From Stomorhina lunata (lineage: Eukaryota; Arthropoda; Insecta; Diptera; Rhiniidae): a DNA stretch of 64,000 nt. The stretch covers positions 60,834,928-60,898,927 of the forward strand of contig OW121744.1 of NCBI GenBank assembly GCA_933228675.1, in the 5' to 3' direction. A program made the position numbers and the translations under genes. This document shows positions 51,062 to 62,166 of this stretch, one piece after another (position 1 is the first letter of the stretch; each line of letters begins with the position of its first letter). Below the pieces are notes generated by a model. It did not search any database. It was not told where the DNA came from and was given only the letters and a program-made list of their open reading frames with translations.

Positions 51062-51757
51062 TATAAAAAATTTCCTATAAAAAATAAATTTTTGAAACAT
51101 CTCCTATAAAAAGTAAATTTTTGAAAAATTTTCTATAAAAAGTAATTCTTTGAAAAATTTTCTATAAAAAGTAAATTTTTGAAAAATTTCCTATAAAAAG
51201 TAAATTTTGAAAAATTTCCTATATAAAGTAAATTTTTGAAAAATTTCCTATAAAAAGTAAATTTTTGAAAAATTTCCTATAAAAAGTAAATTTTAGAAAA
51301 ATTTCCTATAAAAAGTAAATTTTTGAAAAATTTCCTATAAAAAGTAAATCTTTGAAAAATTTCCTATAAAAAGTAAATTTTTTAAAAATTTCCTATAAAA
51401 AGTAAATTTTTTAAAAATTTCCTATAAAAAGTAAATTTTTAAAAAATTTCCTATAAAAAGTAAATTTTTGAAAAATTTCCTATAAAAGGTAAATTTTTGA
51501 AAAATTTCCTATAAAAAGTAAATTTTTGAAAAATTTCCTATAAAAAGTAAATTTTTGAAAAATTTCCTATAAAAGGTAAATTTTTGAAAAATTTCCTATA
51601 AAAAGTAAATTTTTGAAAAATTTCCTATAAAAAGTAAATTTTTGAAAAATTTCCTATAAAAAGTAAATTTTTGAAAAATTTCCTATAAAAAGTAAATTTT
51701 TGAAAAATTTCCTATAAAAAGTAAATTTTTGAAAAATTTCCTATAAAAAGTAAATTT
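51062..51757. repeat. Minisatellite array 5, 29-bp units (CCTATAAAAAGTAAATTTTTG)
   Basis: About 24 very homogeneous 29-bp units contain CTATAAAAAGTAAATTTTTG followed by AAAAATTTC. The reverse complement reads TATAGGAAATTTTTCAAAAA and then TTTACTTTT, close to array 3 in the opposite direction and 2 bp shorter. High uniformity suggests recent amplification. Confidence 0.9.
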
Positions 51758-51969
51758 TTTTCTTTACTCCGGCTCCGAACGGCAAATGCATTAGTTAGAG
51801 AAGTTTTACAATGGCTTATACTCACGGGTCGTAGCAAAGGAACGGAACAAAAAAATAGTCAACAGAGTTGTCGTTTTTATATGCTTTTAACAAACATAGG
51901 TTTTTTTTCAAGAAAAACGCTTTAAGAAGAAAAAGTTTTCTACTCCATTTTTTTTTTTAAATATTGTTA

Positions 51970-52620
51970 TCAAACATTTTTCTATAGAAAATTGTTTTAT
52001 CAACAAAATAGAAAATTTTTTTATCAAAAATGTTGCTATAGAATTTTTTTTTATCAAAAATGTTGCTTTAGAAACTTTTTTTCTCAAAAATGTTTCTATA
52101 GAAAATTTTTATATGAAAAATTTTTCTATAGAAACATTTTTATCAACAGTTTTTCCATAGAAAATTTTTTTATCAACAATTTTTCTATAGAAAATCTTTT
52201 TATCAAAAATTTTTCTATAGATAATTTTTATATCAAAAATTTTTCTATAGAAAATTTTTTATCAAAAATTTTTCTATAGAACATTTTTTTTATCAAAAAT
52301 GTTGCTATAGAAAATTTTTATATCAAATATGTTTCTATAGAAAATTTTTTATCAAAAATTTTTTCATAGAAAATTTTTTTATCAAGAATTTTTCTATATC
52401 AAAAATTCGTCTACAGAAAATTTTTTATCAAGAATTTTTCTATAGAAAATTTTTTTATCAATAATTTTTCTATAGAAAATTTTTATATCAAAAATTTTTC
52501 TATAGAAAATTTTTATATCAAAAATTTTTCTATAGAAAATTTTTTTTCCAAAAATTTTTCCAAAGAAAATTTTTTTATCAAGAATTTTTCTACAGAAAAC
52601 TTTTTATCAAAAATTTACAT
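51970..52620 (-). repeat. Minisatellite array 6, 29-bp units (reverse of array 4)
   Basis: About 22 units contain TTTTTCTATAGAAAATTTTT followed by TATCAAAAA. The reverse complement is the array 4 monomer. Substitutions such as TGTTGCTATAG recur. The frame at 51992-52279 is a by-product. Confidence 0.9.
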
Positions 52621-53131
52621 ATTATGTAACATATAAGGTAAATTAATTTTTTAAAAGTTCCCTGATAGTAAAATAATTTCATTTAAACTAAATGTTTTGA
52701 CAAACAAACGGAAATATTTAGATATCAATTTTCTTAAACTTTTTGCAAATAAATAAATTTGAAAATCCCCAAAGGTTACATACACAACATTTGTTTAAAG
52801 GTCTGAGTTTTCGATTGATAACGAATGCGTCGATTTGGTATCAGAATGTATAACAAAATCTAAAAAACTTTTTTTTCACAAAATATTATAAAATGCATAA
52901 ACTAGCTTCAATTTCAAAAGAATAGCAAATTGTTTAAATACTTGAGTTTATTTTGTTACATTCTCTTTAAAATAGTTGTGGTATATCAACGCCTACTTCA
53001 ATATTTTGCAATAAATAATAGATTTAATTAACTGCATAGATACATATATGTATGTATGTAACATAAACACTTGTATCTATATCATACAAAATCTGCAAAC
53101 AATTTTTTTTAGCTTCATGTTAGTTAATTTT
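52621..53131. other. No recognised feature
   Basis: AT-rich sequence between array 6 and an INE-1-like copy. Nothing supported. Confidence 0.4.
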
Positions 53132-53925
53132 TATACCCTTCACCACCATAGGTGGAAAGGGTATTATAAGTTTGTGCTGATGTATGTAACGCATAGAAAT
53201 ATTTGTCTTAGACCCATCTTTTAGTATACCAATAACCTTAGAATCACGTTCTGAGTCGATTTAGCGATGTCCGTCCGTCCGTCTGGCTGGCTGGTTGGAC
53301 CCCCATGTAAACCTTGTAATCAAACTACAGGTCGCAATTCTAAAGATAATTTGATGAAATTTGGCACAGATAATTTTTTGATAATGGGACCATGGCTATT
53401 GAAATTCGTCAAAATCGGTCCATTATTTATGGTACCTCCCATAGGTCCCAATTCCCGAAATTGACATATTGGCCACAAAAATCAATATTTTTTCATGAAA
53501 TTTAAAAGAAATACTGCTTATGTAAACTTAAACTACTGTACCAAATTTCATTGAAATCGGTCCACATTTGACCATAGCTCCCATACAAACTCTTTTCTCA
53601 AAACGCACTTAATGGGACAAAATTCACTAAAACGCTCGTAAGTCCGAAGATAATGAGAATTTTAAGTGTATTTTTCGCATACGTAATTTTTGTAACAACT
53701 GTAATCAATTTGCCAAATTTCGGTTCACATTTGCTCTCATATAAGTCCAAATGACGAAAACAGCTTAAATGTATATGAATATATATGTTTTGAGAATATG
53801 TTTGTATGATGGCAAAATTTAGCTAATATTTGTCTTTATACAGGAAAAAGAACACCTTCGACGTTAGTGGTGAAGGGTATCGTATAGTCGGGCATGACCG
53901 ACTATAGCACTTTCTTACTTGTTTT
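53132..53925 (+). mobile_element. INE-1-like repeat, family A, full-length
   Basis: It starts TATACCCTTCACCACCATAG, with a hairpin to AGGGTATTATAAG. It has the GTCCGTCCGTC core near 53268, the phrases CCATAGGTCCCAATTCCCG and CATTTGACCATAGCTCCC, and ends TAGTGGTGAAGGGTATCGTA, GACCGACTATAGCAC, TTACTTGTTTT. This order (TATACCC hairpin start, GTCC core, tail) fits INE-1/DINE-1 elements, which use Helentron machinery in trans. Confidence 0.75.
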
Positions 53926-53959
53926 TTTTTGTTAATTTTTAGTAAATGCATGGTTAAAT

Positions 53960-54604
53960 GTTATTATACCTATAAAGACCGAGCAAGATTTTAAGTCGAG
54001 TAATTTTGAACAGAATGTTTTGTATGGAAGCTATGGTTAAATGTGAACCAATTAAGCGATTGGCCTATGTGAGGCTTGTACAGGAGCTGTGGTCCATTGG
54101 AAACCGATTTCGCGCAATTTCAATACCAAAATTTTCCAAGAAATGAAGAATATTTGTGGCAAATTTCAGTGACCTTTATCCTTTTGTTAAGGTTTTATCG
54201 TGCAGACAACAGACAGACGGACATACAGACAGATTGCTAAAACAAGAAGAAGCAATACGGAAAGAGCGCACACGAGCTGAAGTAAACCCTGAAGTAGCGT
54301 AAGCGCTAACCATCCCCGCGAAGTTATACCTGAGGGCAGTGCCGCGGGGTGAGTGGTAGAAGAATGGGAAGGCGGTTTAGTGAGTAGGTGACACACAAGA
54401 CCTTGTCGAATCTCACATAATGAACATGATTTCATATCTTTAAAGATTCCGCACCCCATCCAAAAAAAAAAAAAAAAGACAGACATAAGGACAGATAGAC
54501 GGATTCAGAATATATATCCCTTATATTTTTTAACCCAATATTAAGGAAATTACAAACGGAATGACAATCTCAATACATCCCCATTCTCTTTGATGGTGGG
54601 TTTG
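53960..54604 (+). mobile_element. INE-1-like family B copy interrupted by a LINE tail
   Basis: Its GACAGACGGACA core is broken at 54233-54477 by a poly(A)-tailed insertion and continues with ATAAGGACAGATAGACGG. It ends TTTGATGGTGGGTTTGTACC. The order matches 10968-13160 but the microsatellite is short here. Confidence 0.65.
54233..54477 (+). mobile_element. 5'-truncated non-LTR retrotransposon tail
   Basis: The first 69 bases (54234-54302) read as an open C-terminal tail rich in charged residues (KQEEAIRKERTRAEVNPEVA) and end in TAA. A GC-richer 3' untranslated part with CCGCGGGGTGAGTGG follows, then 16 A (54462-54477). GACAG borders both sides, compatible with a short target duplication in the GACA core. 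The tail type suggests a jockey- or R1/LOA-like LINE. The clade is uncertain. Confidence 0.75.
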
Positions 54605-54655
54605 TACCCAAAGGGGATGTTATCTTATCTTATATTCTTAAACGGGCAATAATTG

Positions 54656-54824
<169 letters not shown>

Positions 54825-54889
54825 AATGGCTATCTCGAAAACGCCTCTAAAGATTTTGACAGTGGGTACCTTTTTTGATGTATAGGTCG

Positions 54890-55375
54890 AAGAAGAAGGG
54901 ACTTTTGAAACCTTTGCCTTTAAGAGGGTAAAAAGGGGAAAAAATCGAAAACGCTATATCTCCTAGAAGGTACAAAAACAAAATTAAAATTATGTTTTAA
55001 ACAGCTATGGAAATAAGCGGATAGGTGTTTGGTACTTTTTTGAAACTATGTCCCATATGGGGTAAAAAAGGGTGAAAATTGTTTTTTTGGTACTTTTTTA
55101 ACCCATTCTTATATTTTAAACCAAAGAATATAGAAAGGAACTTTGTACTGCAGTCAATAGATTTGAAAGAAATATTGAACGCCTACTTGGTACTCTTTAG
55201 ATTTTGGGGCCAAAATGGGTAAAATAGGGATAAAATAATAACTTAACATCTCAAAAGTAATATAAATAGGAATTATGTTAACTGCCGAATTCAATTAAAT
55301 GTACCGAATTCAATTGGTACTAAAGAAGTACCAAATAAGCATATGGAACTTTTTGAAAGTAGTGGATAAAAAGGG
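54890..55375 (+). repeat. Dispersed repeat shared with 48720-49015
   Basis: This is the longer of the two copies, with GGTACTTTTTTGAAACTATG, AGGGTAAAAAGGGG and CAATTGGTACTAAAGAAGTA. It is followed directly by the 130-bp tandem repeats. The two may belong to one element. Confidence 0.65.
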
Positions 55376-55376
55376 A

Positions 55377-55870
55377 AAAGTTGTTGCACATGAGCCGACA
55401 AGGTTTCTTAATTGGTATGAAGAAATTTCGACATGTGGCGCCACTGAAATTTACTCAAAGTCAATTTAATCGTAAGCTGTACATTTAATCATGCTATTAT
55501 CTTTAGCAAAGTTGTTGCGGATAAGCCGACAAAGGTTTGTTAATGGGAATGACCAAAGTCCAACAGGTGGCGACACTGAAAATTACTCAAAATGAATTAA
55601 ATCGTAAACTGTGCATTTTATCATGTTATAATCATTAGAAAAGTTGTTACGCATAAGCAGACGAAGATTTCTTAGTTGGTATGAACAACTTCAGGTGGCG
55701 CCACTGAAAATTACTCAAAATGAAATAAATCGTAAACTGTACATTTGATCAGGCTATAATATTTAGCAAAGTTGTTGCGCATGAGTCCACGGAGGTTTCT
55801 GTTGGTATTACCAATTACCAAAATTATTGAAAATGAGTTAATCTGTAAACTATGCAAACTATGTGTTGAT
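55377..55870. repeat. Four tandem units of about 130 bp
   Basis: AAAGTTGTTGCNNATNAGNC begins units at about 55377, 55508, 55639 and 55768. Each unit goes on with GGTGGCGCCACTGAAAATTA (missing from the last) and AATCGTAAACTGTACATTT. Unit-to-unit divergence is around 15-20 percent by eye. No gene. Confidence 0.85.
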
Positions 55871-55973
55871 CGGAAAAAATAAATAAAATAATTCGAAATT
55901 AACTGAATATTTGCACAAAATACTTATCATAAAGCTCCGAGCAAGGCTCGGTCAACCAGGTACTATGTGTATA

Positions 55974-57014
55974 TAAGAACTATAGCCAAATGTTGACCAA
56001 TTGTCACAAAATAGTACACAGTGGCTGGTATTTATGTTAAATTTAGTGGCAATAGCTGTCATAGTTTCTAATTTAATAGCTTTTAACCGGCCTTTGTTAC
56101 ATTTTTTTTTAATTTCCAGGAGTGGTTTTTATTTGAAAGCTATAGTCAAATATGGACCGATTTGTATAAAATTGTATATACCGAACAATAGTTGCATAAA
56201 ACTTCTCTATTCTTAATTTAGTCGTCATAGCTATTACAATAGTATTCAATTTATCAGCATTAGTGTGATTCCCCGGGCCGGGTTATATGGAAGCTCTAAC
56301 TAAATGTGAACCGATTTCGCTCAATTTCAATACACAATCTTTTCAAGAAACTGAAAATACTTTTGTCCCTCTAGCTCTTTTCGTTAAGGCGATATCGCGC
56401 TTTTATCTGATGAACAAGCGGACATGAACCCCCTTTTCTTTTTGTATTTTTGTGTTTTTCGTAAGTTTTTTATATGGATGCTATGGTCATATGGTGACCG
56501 ATTATAACCAAATTTGCCACACTGGCTGGTATTCACATAAGACTTTTTTATGCTAAATTAAGTAACCATAGCTTTTTCAGTTCATTCATGGCATTCAAGT
56601 GTATTTATGGTGTAATTTAGGCTGTTGCCGTAAGAGTTTTGTATGGGAGCTATGGTTAAATGTGAACCGATTTTGATGAAATTCTTTATGCTGTGTAGTG
56701 CTTATGCAAAACATATCTATGATAAATTATATCATAATACCTCTTATAATTTGTCATTTATTAGCAAATAAGCGATTGGCCTAGGCAAGGTTATACTAGA
56801 GATATGGACAAATGTCAACCGATTTCGCCCTATTTCAATACCAAAATTTTCCCTTTCGTGCTGACAACAGACAGACGGTCATCGCTAAATCGTCTTAGAA
56901 TTTCATAAAGATTCAAAATATACATCAATTTTGGTTTTTGAGTCCATATTAAGAAAATTACAAACGGAATGACAATCTCAATATAACCCCTATTCTTTTT
57001 GGTGGTGGGTATAA
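55974..57014 (+). mobile_element. INE-1-like repeat, family B, copy 3
   Basis: TATAGCCAAATGTTGACC, GGGCCGGGTTATATGGAAGC, CTTTTCTTTTTGTATTTTTG and TATGGGAGCTATGGTTAAAT follow the order of 11460-13160. It ends TTTTTGGTGGTGGGTATAAA. The GACA core is reduced to ACAGACAGACGG. Confidence 0.65.
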
Positions 57015-57023
57015 AAAGAAACT

Positions 57024-57118
57024 GTTTATTTTGGTTGGCAGTCGTTCAACATTTGACTCTAGTCATAAAGGGTATCACATGGTCGGGCTTGATCGGCTAT
57101 AATACTTACATATTTTTG
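57024..57118 (+). mobile_element. INE-1-like family A tail fragment
   Basis: AAGGGTATCACATGGTCGGG and GATCGGCTATAATACTTAC are the last bases of a family A copy. As at 10.9-13.6 kb, a family B copy stands immediately before it. Confidence 0.5.
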
Positions 57119-58396
57119 TTTTATTTGGTACGTCAGACCGAGCTTTAAGTGAGTCTTAGGTTGTCTCCATTAAATGACCTTGCAAATTTTTTAGTTGCAA
57201 AAAAAAATCTTAATTCACAAATAATAAAAAATAAAACTGGTAATTATTTTTTTTATTATTTGCTATTTTGGTAATGATTAACGAATAAACAAAGCAAAAA
57301 ATTAAAAAAAAATAAACAAAAAGTTTTTCTTTGTATTTTTTTGGGCAGGTGGAACAACAAATGCTTAAAATGTTTTTGAAATGTAAATGTTTTTTTTGGT
57401 GTTTGGTACAAACGAATATCCGACATTAGCTAGACCAAGTACTGGTTGTTACCATTTCCCATTTAATGGTCATAAGAAGGCGTTAAAACAAAATGTTTAA
57501 TTATATATTTTTTAGTATTATTTGTTCATTTGTTAAACGAACAAAAAAAAAAATGCAATCTAAAATTTTCACTTCCGTTTTTAATTTAATTTGCAAAAAC
57601 TTTTTTAATTTTGTTTTAAAGCTTTTTAAAATTTTGAATACATAAATTCAATTCAATCCATTTAAATAAATACTTTTTACTTTTTCTTATAATAATTTAT
57701 TTCGCCATATGTATTTCGTTTTCCAAGTTTTTGTAATTCATGAAATAGAAAAACAATTTAAACAAAATTAAAATCTTTTACTTTCATTTTCATTTTTTTG
57801 TTGTTATTCATTTTAAAAACTTGTGTTAAATCTTTAATTTTTAGCTACTTTTTTTTTTAAATCTTGTATTAGTTATTATTTTTTTTAAGTATTTTCTGAT
57901 TGTCTGGTCTTGAAGGGGATTTGCATGTGAAAGATTAAGTTTTGTTGAAACAAAAAAACTCAATATCTTTATTTCGAACGCATTTGGCTTAACAAAAATA
58001 CCAAAAAGAAAAAGTTAAATAATTTAAAAAGTACCTGGTATGTCTTTATTAAAAATATTAAATACCGAAAATGAATTTAAATATTCATTTGTAGGAATTT
58101 TATTGGCAAAAATCATCGCAAAAACATACATACTTTCATACTTGGTATGTACGAGTATGTCATTTTGATTGAGCATTTCTAAGCCTGACACTTGATGTGA
58201 TTGCAATGTTAATGTTAATAGTCATTGTCGTCATCATAAACTACATTTTGACATTAGCACCATGAACAAAGTTAAACAGTGTTTCTTAACCCTTTAACTG
58301 TCCCCATACAATAAATTGTTTTTTGTTTGCCGTACGTTAAAAAATTTGTGGTGATTTCTAATCTAGAGAAATATGTTACCCTCAAAGTTGCATTAA
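57119..58396. other. AT-rich DNA, no gene recognised
   Basis: Long T and A runs. A donor-like ACCTGGTATG near 58035 is not joined to any convincing exon. Confidence 0.4.
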
Positions 58397-58923
58397 AACA
58401 AGTAAAAAAGTGCTATAGTCGGTCAAGCCCGACCATACGATACCCTTCACCACTAAGGTCAAAGGTGTTATTTTTCCTATATAAAGACAAATATTTGCTA
58501 AATTTTGCCATCATACAAAAATTTTCTCAAAACTTATATATTTAAGCTGCTTCCGACATTTGGACTTATATGAGAGCTAGGGTCAAATGTGAACCGATTA
58601 TCTCGAAATTTGGCAAATTGATTACAGTTGTTACAAGAATTATGTATGCAAAAAATAAACTTAAAATTCCCATTATCTTCAGATTAACGAGCGTTTTAGT
58701 GATTTTTGTCTCATTTAGTGCATTTTTAAAGAAAAGTTTGTATGGGAGCTATGGTCAAATGTGGACCGATTATGACAAAATTTGGTACAGTGATTTAAGT
58801 TTACATAAGCAGTATTCAATTCAAATTGATATTTGTGGCCAATATATCAATTCCGGGAAGTGGGACCTATGGGAGGTACCATAAATAATGAACCGATATT
58901 GACGAATTTTAATAGCCTTGGTG
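58397..58923 (-). mobile_element. INE-1-like repeat, family A, truncated
   Basis: It starts AACAAGTAAAAAAGTGCTAT and GTCAAGCCCGACCATACGAT and runs collinear with the reverse complement of 53132-53925 as far as TGACGAATTTTAATAGCC, where it stops before the GTCC core. It is the uninterrupted reference for the split copy at 948-3608. Frames here are by-products. Confidence 0.7.
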
Positions 58924-59239
58924 TAAGGTATTTTAGAACATTTAAAGGTAAATACAATTTTTAATTATGTATACAAAATGGATTGGAGGTAGAGATAGAA
59001 TAAGAGGTAGAGTCATTGAATTATCCTGCTCTGAAATGCCGGATCAGAGCAGGACAAATCCTCCTCCCATGCATAATGTTCAGTTATTATTCCGGTAAAT
59101 TTGGAGGTTAGAAGAAGGTGAAACTTTCTTATGCTCAAACTTCAATCGTATACAAACTTGAAAGTATTTTCATTTCAAGTTTTTTTTTTAATTATTTATA
59201 TTTTTGTAAAAAAAACTAAAGCTTCCTTGTCAAAAATAC

Positions 59240-59245
59240 TTTATT
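59240..59245 (-). terminator. Candidate poly(A) signal of channel gene A
   Basis: AATAAA on the minus strand, 483 bp beyond the stop codon. It lies in a block also found 63 bp beyond the stop of gene B (63367-63372). In gene A a foldback MITE separates stop and signal. I found no nearer AATAAA between. Confidence 0.45.
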
Positions 59246-59295
59246 AATAGAATAATATATTTATAGTAATAACACGTCAATAAGACATTAGAGTA

Positions 59296-59697
59296 ATTCT
59301 AAAAAATTTTCGTCCCACTGTATAATGTGACCAGCTTAGATATTGATCATATTTACTATTCTTAGTAGCGGAATAAATAAAGTTAAAATTATCTCTCTGC
59401 CTTATATGTTTTATATTATACAGGCTCCCAAAGTTGGAAGAAGTCTCGGATATTTTTGTAAAAAATTGGCAATGTTAAGGACTCAATAACTTCTTAATAC
59501 GTTATCGTAAACTTTTCCAATTTTTCACAAAAATACCCATGACGTCCAACTTTGGGAGCCTATCGTATTTAAACGATAAAAGATATGAGGCTAGTTTTTA
59601 TACCGGAGATAAAAATTGAATATATATTTTGAGTTTAAACGAAGTAAAAGAGATTCAAATTATTGATCTCTATTATTGGGACGAAAATTTTCAGAAT
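59296..59697. mobile_element. Foldback MITE in the 3' flank of channel gene A
   Basis: The ends are ATTCTAAAAAATTTTCGTCC and, on the other strand, ATTCTGAAAATTTTCGTCC. Inside, GGCTCCCAAAGTTGGA (59423-59438) faces its exact inverse (59545-59560), and the similarity continues toward the loop. The whole 402 bp can thus fold back. Gene B lacks it: CATTAAGATACTTTTTAGC-like text there is continuous. The flanks CATTAGAGTA and CATTATGATA may be a decayed target duplication. Confidence 0.7.
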
Positions 59698-59727
59698 CAT
59701 TCATTATGATACTTCTTACTATTTCTC

Positions 59728-62166
59728 TTATAAATCTAATCGTTTCAGAATTTTATCTAATTTTAACTCCACTTTCTGAAAATATCCATTATCATACAGA
59801 CGTTTTGAAATAGATTTAAGTTTCTCTTCCATTTCTTGATTTATCTTTTCTATTCTCTGATTACCCTCTTCCAATGTTTGGTTACGAAGGGATTCATCTT
59901 CAACTCTTTTAAAAATTTGTTCTAGAGAAATTTTCTTTTTCTGAAGAAATTTATTTTGCAAAATTTTCAAAGCTCGGTCTACCGTTTGCTGATCCATTCT
60001 AAATCTTAATATTTTCCCTTCATTGCCTTCATCATAAGCCTCAACTAAATTGTTAATTTCTATATAAATACATATATAAGATACTGTAGTATAGTCGGAC
60101 AAATATTTTTTTGAAATCTTGAGAAGATGGTCATTATTAAACCAAAAATTATTATAACGGCTCAAGAGATTTGTGCGACAAATTATGTCATTCAATTCGG
60201 ACTGCTCTCTAATAGCTTGAGTGTCACTTACTGCCAGTCCATTGAGTAGATTGAATAGTATTATCGTCATAAAGAAGACAAACGAGAGAAACAACAGGTA
60301 ACTGAAACTGGAGTCCAGTTTAAGGCTACTGGCATCAAATTCACCAGTGAACATAACCATGATTTTAGTGAATGCAGCCAAAGGATCCGGGAATTTATCC
60401 AAGTCATTGTTGCTTTCCTCGTTTCCTTTCATTTTGTCTATTTCATTTTGTTCTTCATTTTGAATAAAAAAACATAAAGTAAAAGTTATTATAAATATTG
60501 AGTACAAAAGAAAACATTTTATAAAACTTTTAAAGACAGATTCCAACATGAGCATATACGTGGATATAGAGGCTACGGGTATGGATCCCACAAATAAAAA
60601 CAACTGATAGGACAACAGTAAAATACCTGTTACTGCTACTTTCTTTTCCACGTCGGGATCTTTGTAGAAGGGGATACACGTTTCTATTGAGAGTATTATT
60701 AGCAATATTTCGGAGTAATTGAATATTTCTGTGAAGTATTTCAGGCGAGAGACGAATATCTGCAAACATTCTCTGATAATCAAATAAGCAATTCCCAACC
60801 AAGTCCAAACATATGCTACAGTTTTTGCAATTTCATATTCTGTAAAGCGAAATTTCAAAACTGAAAATGAACAGAATGAAATGGCAAAAAAAGAAAATAA
60901 GAGAAAATTTATATAAAATATTGGAGCGATTGTCTGCCACTGAATAAATAGTATCGTGGTTATAACCGGATGTTTCAATAAGTCACGCTGTTCCTTAGAT
61001 TCCGTCAAATAAGCAATAGTTGTTAGGATATCTTCCGTTCTTCGCTGAAAATTGTCCTCGCTAGACTTAAAGTTTTTAAGATCAATTTTAATTTTGGAGC
61101 AGGCGGTATAATCTGGCGTTGAAATGCAATCATTGAAATGTTCTTCGAATATAGAGGTACCCAAAAATCTTAAAAGATTATATACATATAAATCAATTAT
61201 AGTGATAGAAGCACAAATGGATGTTCCGCTTTTGAGAAGTTCCTTGGCTACATTATATTTTTTGTTTATTGCTGCAAAGTGCAAGGCACTTCTAGCACTT
61301 TGGTAAATATTGAATTTATTGGAATTCAATAAAATCTTAAAACAATTCCAGTGCTCGGATGTTTTAAAGCAAACATCTTCTTCATCAATATTGTGTACTA
61401 CTGTTATTAAAGCCGTAGTGTCTTCATTAATATCAGGCTGATCTACAAGATTTTTTAAGGCATATGCGTTTCCAAATAACAGGGCTATATTTACACAATA
61501 TTCGCCTTCAAATGGCGAAGTTGGGCCCGGTATTTGATGATTATAGTCTACACCATTAGCCATAATTATATCAAAACCCTGGTCAAATTTATGCCTTATA
61601 ACTGCTGCGAACAGTAACAACTGTTCATACTTTCCGATTTCCTTAGATTTATATAGATATTCTAGTATAAATAAATCGTTTTTCTCATTTTCAATATAAT
61701 TCATTAAAAACTGAAACATTCTAGTCTCCGTCATTTTAGGTAATTGTAGGCTTGGATATAATAATTCCAATTTTCTTCTTAAATCCCCGAACCAAACATT
61801 ATCGATATCAAAATCAATTTTATTGACTAAAAGTTCTATGATATTTTGCTTCTGAGCGTCGCTTATGTCAGTATTCTCAAGGACAGTATTAATTGGATAG
61901 TGCTCTTCAATTACAATGTCTTCATCAAAACATTCGACGGTGATATATGATAAATAAGGTGAGGCTCCATAATTCAGTAAAAGTTTAATGCATTCGATTA
62001 CATTATCAAAATTTTCGCTGTTAACATGTTTTGCCAAATAATTGAGAGGTGTCAAATTCATTTCTTTGCAGTTGACATCGACTTCTGAACTGTTTGTTAA
62101 AAGTTCTTTTAAGTTTTCAGAATCATAAGATTTTAAGACATAAAAAATAGCAAATGTTTCCTCTTG
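59728..62166 (-). CDS. pain-like: Painless-like TRPA channel A, coding exon 3
   Basis: This is the main exon, residues 115-926, with acceptor CTAAATTTAG at 62167 and stop TAA at 59728. It contains the later ankyrin-type repeats (for example LLLNYGASPY at 176-185) and then the channel. S1 is at about 528-551, S2 565-584, S3 600-613, S4 624-646 and S5 660-682; the pore has FTGEFD at 720-725, S6 is at 736-758 with ILFNLLNGLAVSDTQ, and a helical, charged, probably coiled-coil C-terminus spans about 853-926. Painless is a TRPA-type cation channel of Drosophila nociceptors, used for heat and mechanical stimuli. EEHF-DCIST, HPVITTILF and the S6 block resemble it closely. The total of 926 residues compares with a little over 900 for Painless. 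There are no internal stops or frameshifts. The ATG at 62061 is internal and not the start. Confidence 0.9.
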   Translation of the reverse strand, partial: QEETFAIFYVLKSYDSENLKELLTNSSEVDVNCKEMNLTPLNYLAKHVNSENFDNVIECIKLLLNYGASPYLSYITVECFDEDIVIEEHYPINTVLENTDISDAQKQNIIELLVNKIDFDIDNVWFGDLRRKLELLYPSLQLPKMTETRMFQFLMNYIENEKNDLFILEYLYKSKEIGKYEQLLLFAAVIRHKFDQGFDIIMANGVDYNHQIPGPTSPFEGEYCVNIALLFGNAYALKNLVDQPDINEDTTALITVVHNIDEEDVCFKTSEHWNCFKILLNSNKFNIYQSARSALHFAAINKKYNVAKELLKSGTSICASITIIDLYVYNLLRFLGTSIFEEHFNDCISTPDYTACSKIKIDLKNFKSSEDNFQRRTEDILTTIAYLTESKEQRDLLKHPVITTILFIQWQTIAPIFYINFLLFSFFAISFCSFSVLKFRFTEYEIAKTVAYVWTWLGIAYLIIRECLQIFVSRLKYFTEIFNYSEILLIILSIETCIPFYKDPDVEKKVAVTGILLLSYQLFLFVGSIPVASISTYMLMLESVFKSFIKCFLLYSIFIITFTLCFFIQNEEQNEIDKMKGNEESNNDLDKFPDPLAAFTKIMVMFTGEFDASSLKLDSSFSYLLFLSFVFFMTIILFNLLNGLAVSDTQAIREQSELNDIICRTNLLSRYNNFWFNNDHLLKISKKYLSDYTTVSYICIYIEINNLVEAYDEGNEGKILRFRMDQQTVDRALKILQNKFLQKKKISLEQIFKRVEDESLRNQTLEEGNQRIEKINQEMEEKLKSISKRLYDNGYFQKVELKLDKILKRLDL

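Noticed and set aside
17620..52620. CRISPR-like regular repeats of 29-31 bp
   Set aside because: The arrays are direct tandem copies with no unique spacers, in a eukaryotic genome with spliced genes. They are minisatellites.
54187..54486. Minus-strand frame of 99 codons with PPSHSSTTHPAALPSG
   Set aside because: It is antisense to the LINE tail and starts in the poly(A). The sense strand explains the sequence better.
59728..62061. Channel gene start at the internal ATG (MNLTPLN) or at the TTG at 62523
   Set aside because: Splice signals and continuous phase join three exons from the ATG at 62641. The first gives 149 residues fewer and loses the ankyrin region. The second uses a TTG inside an acceptor.
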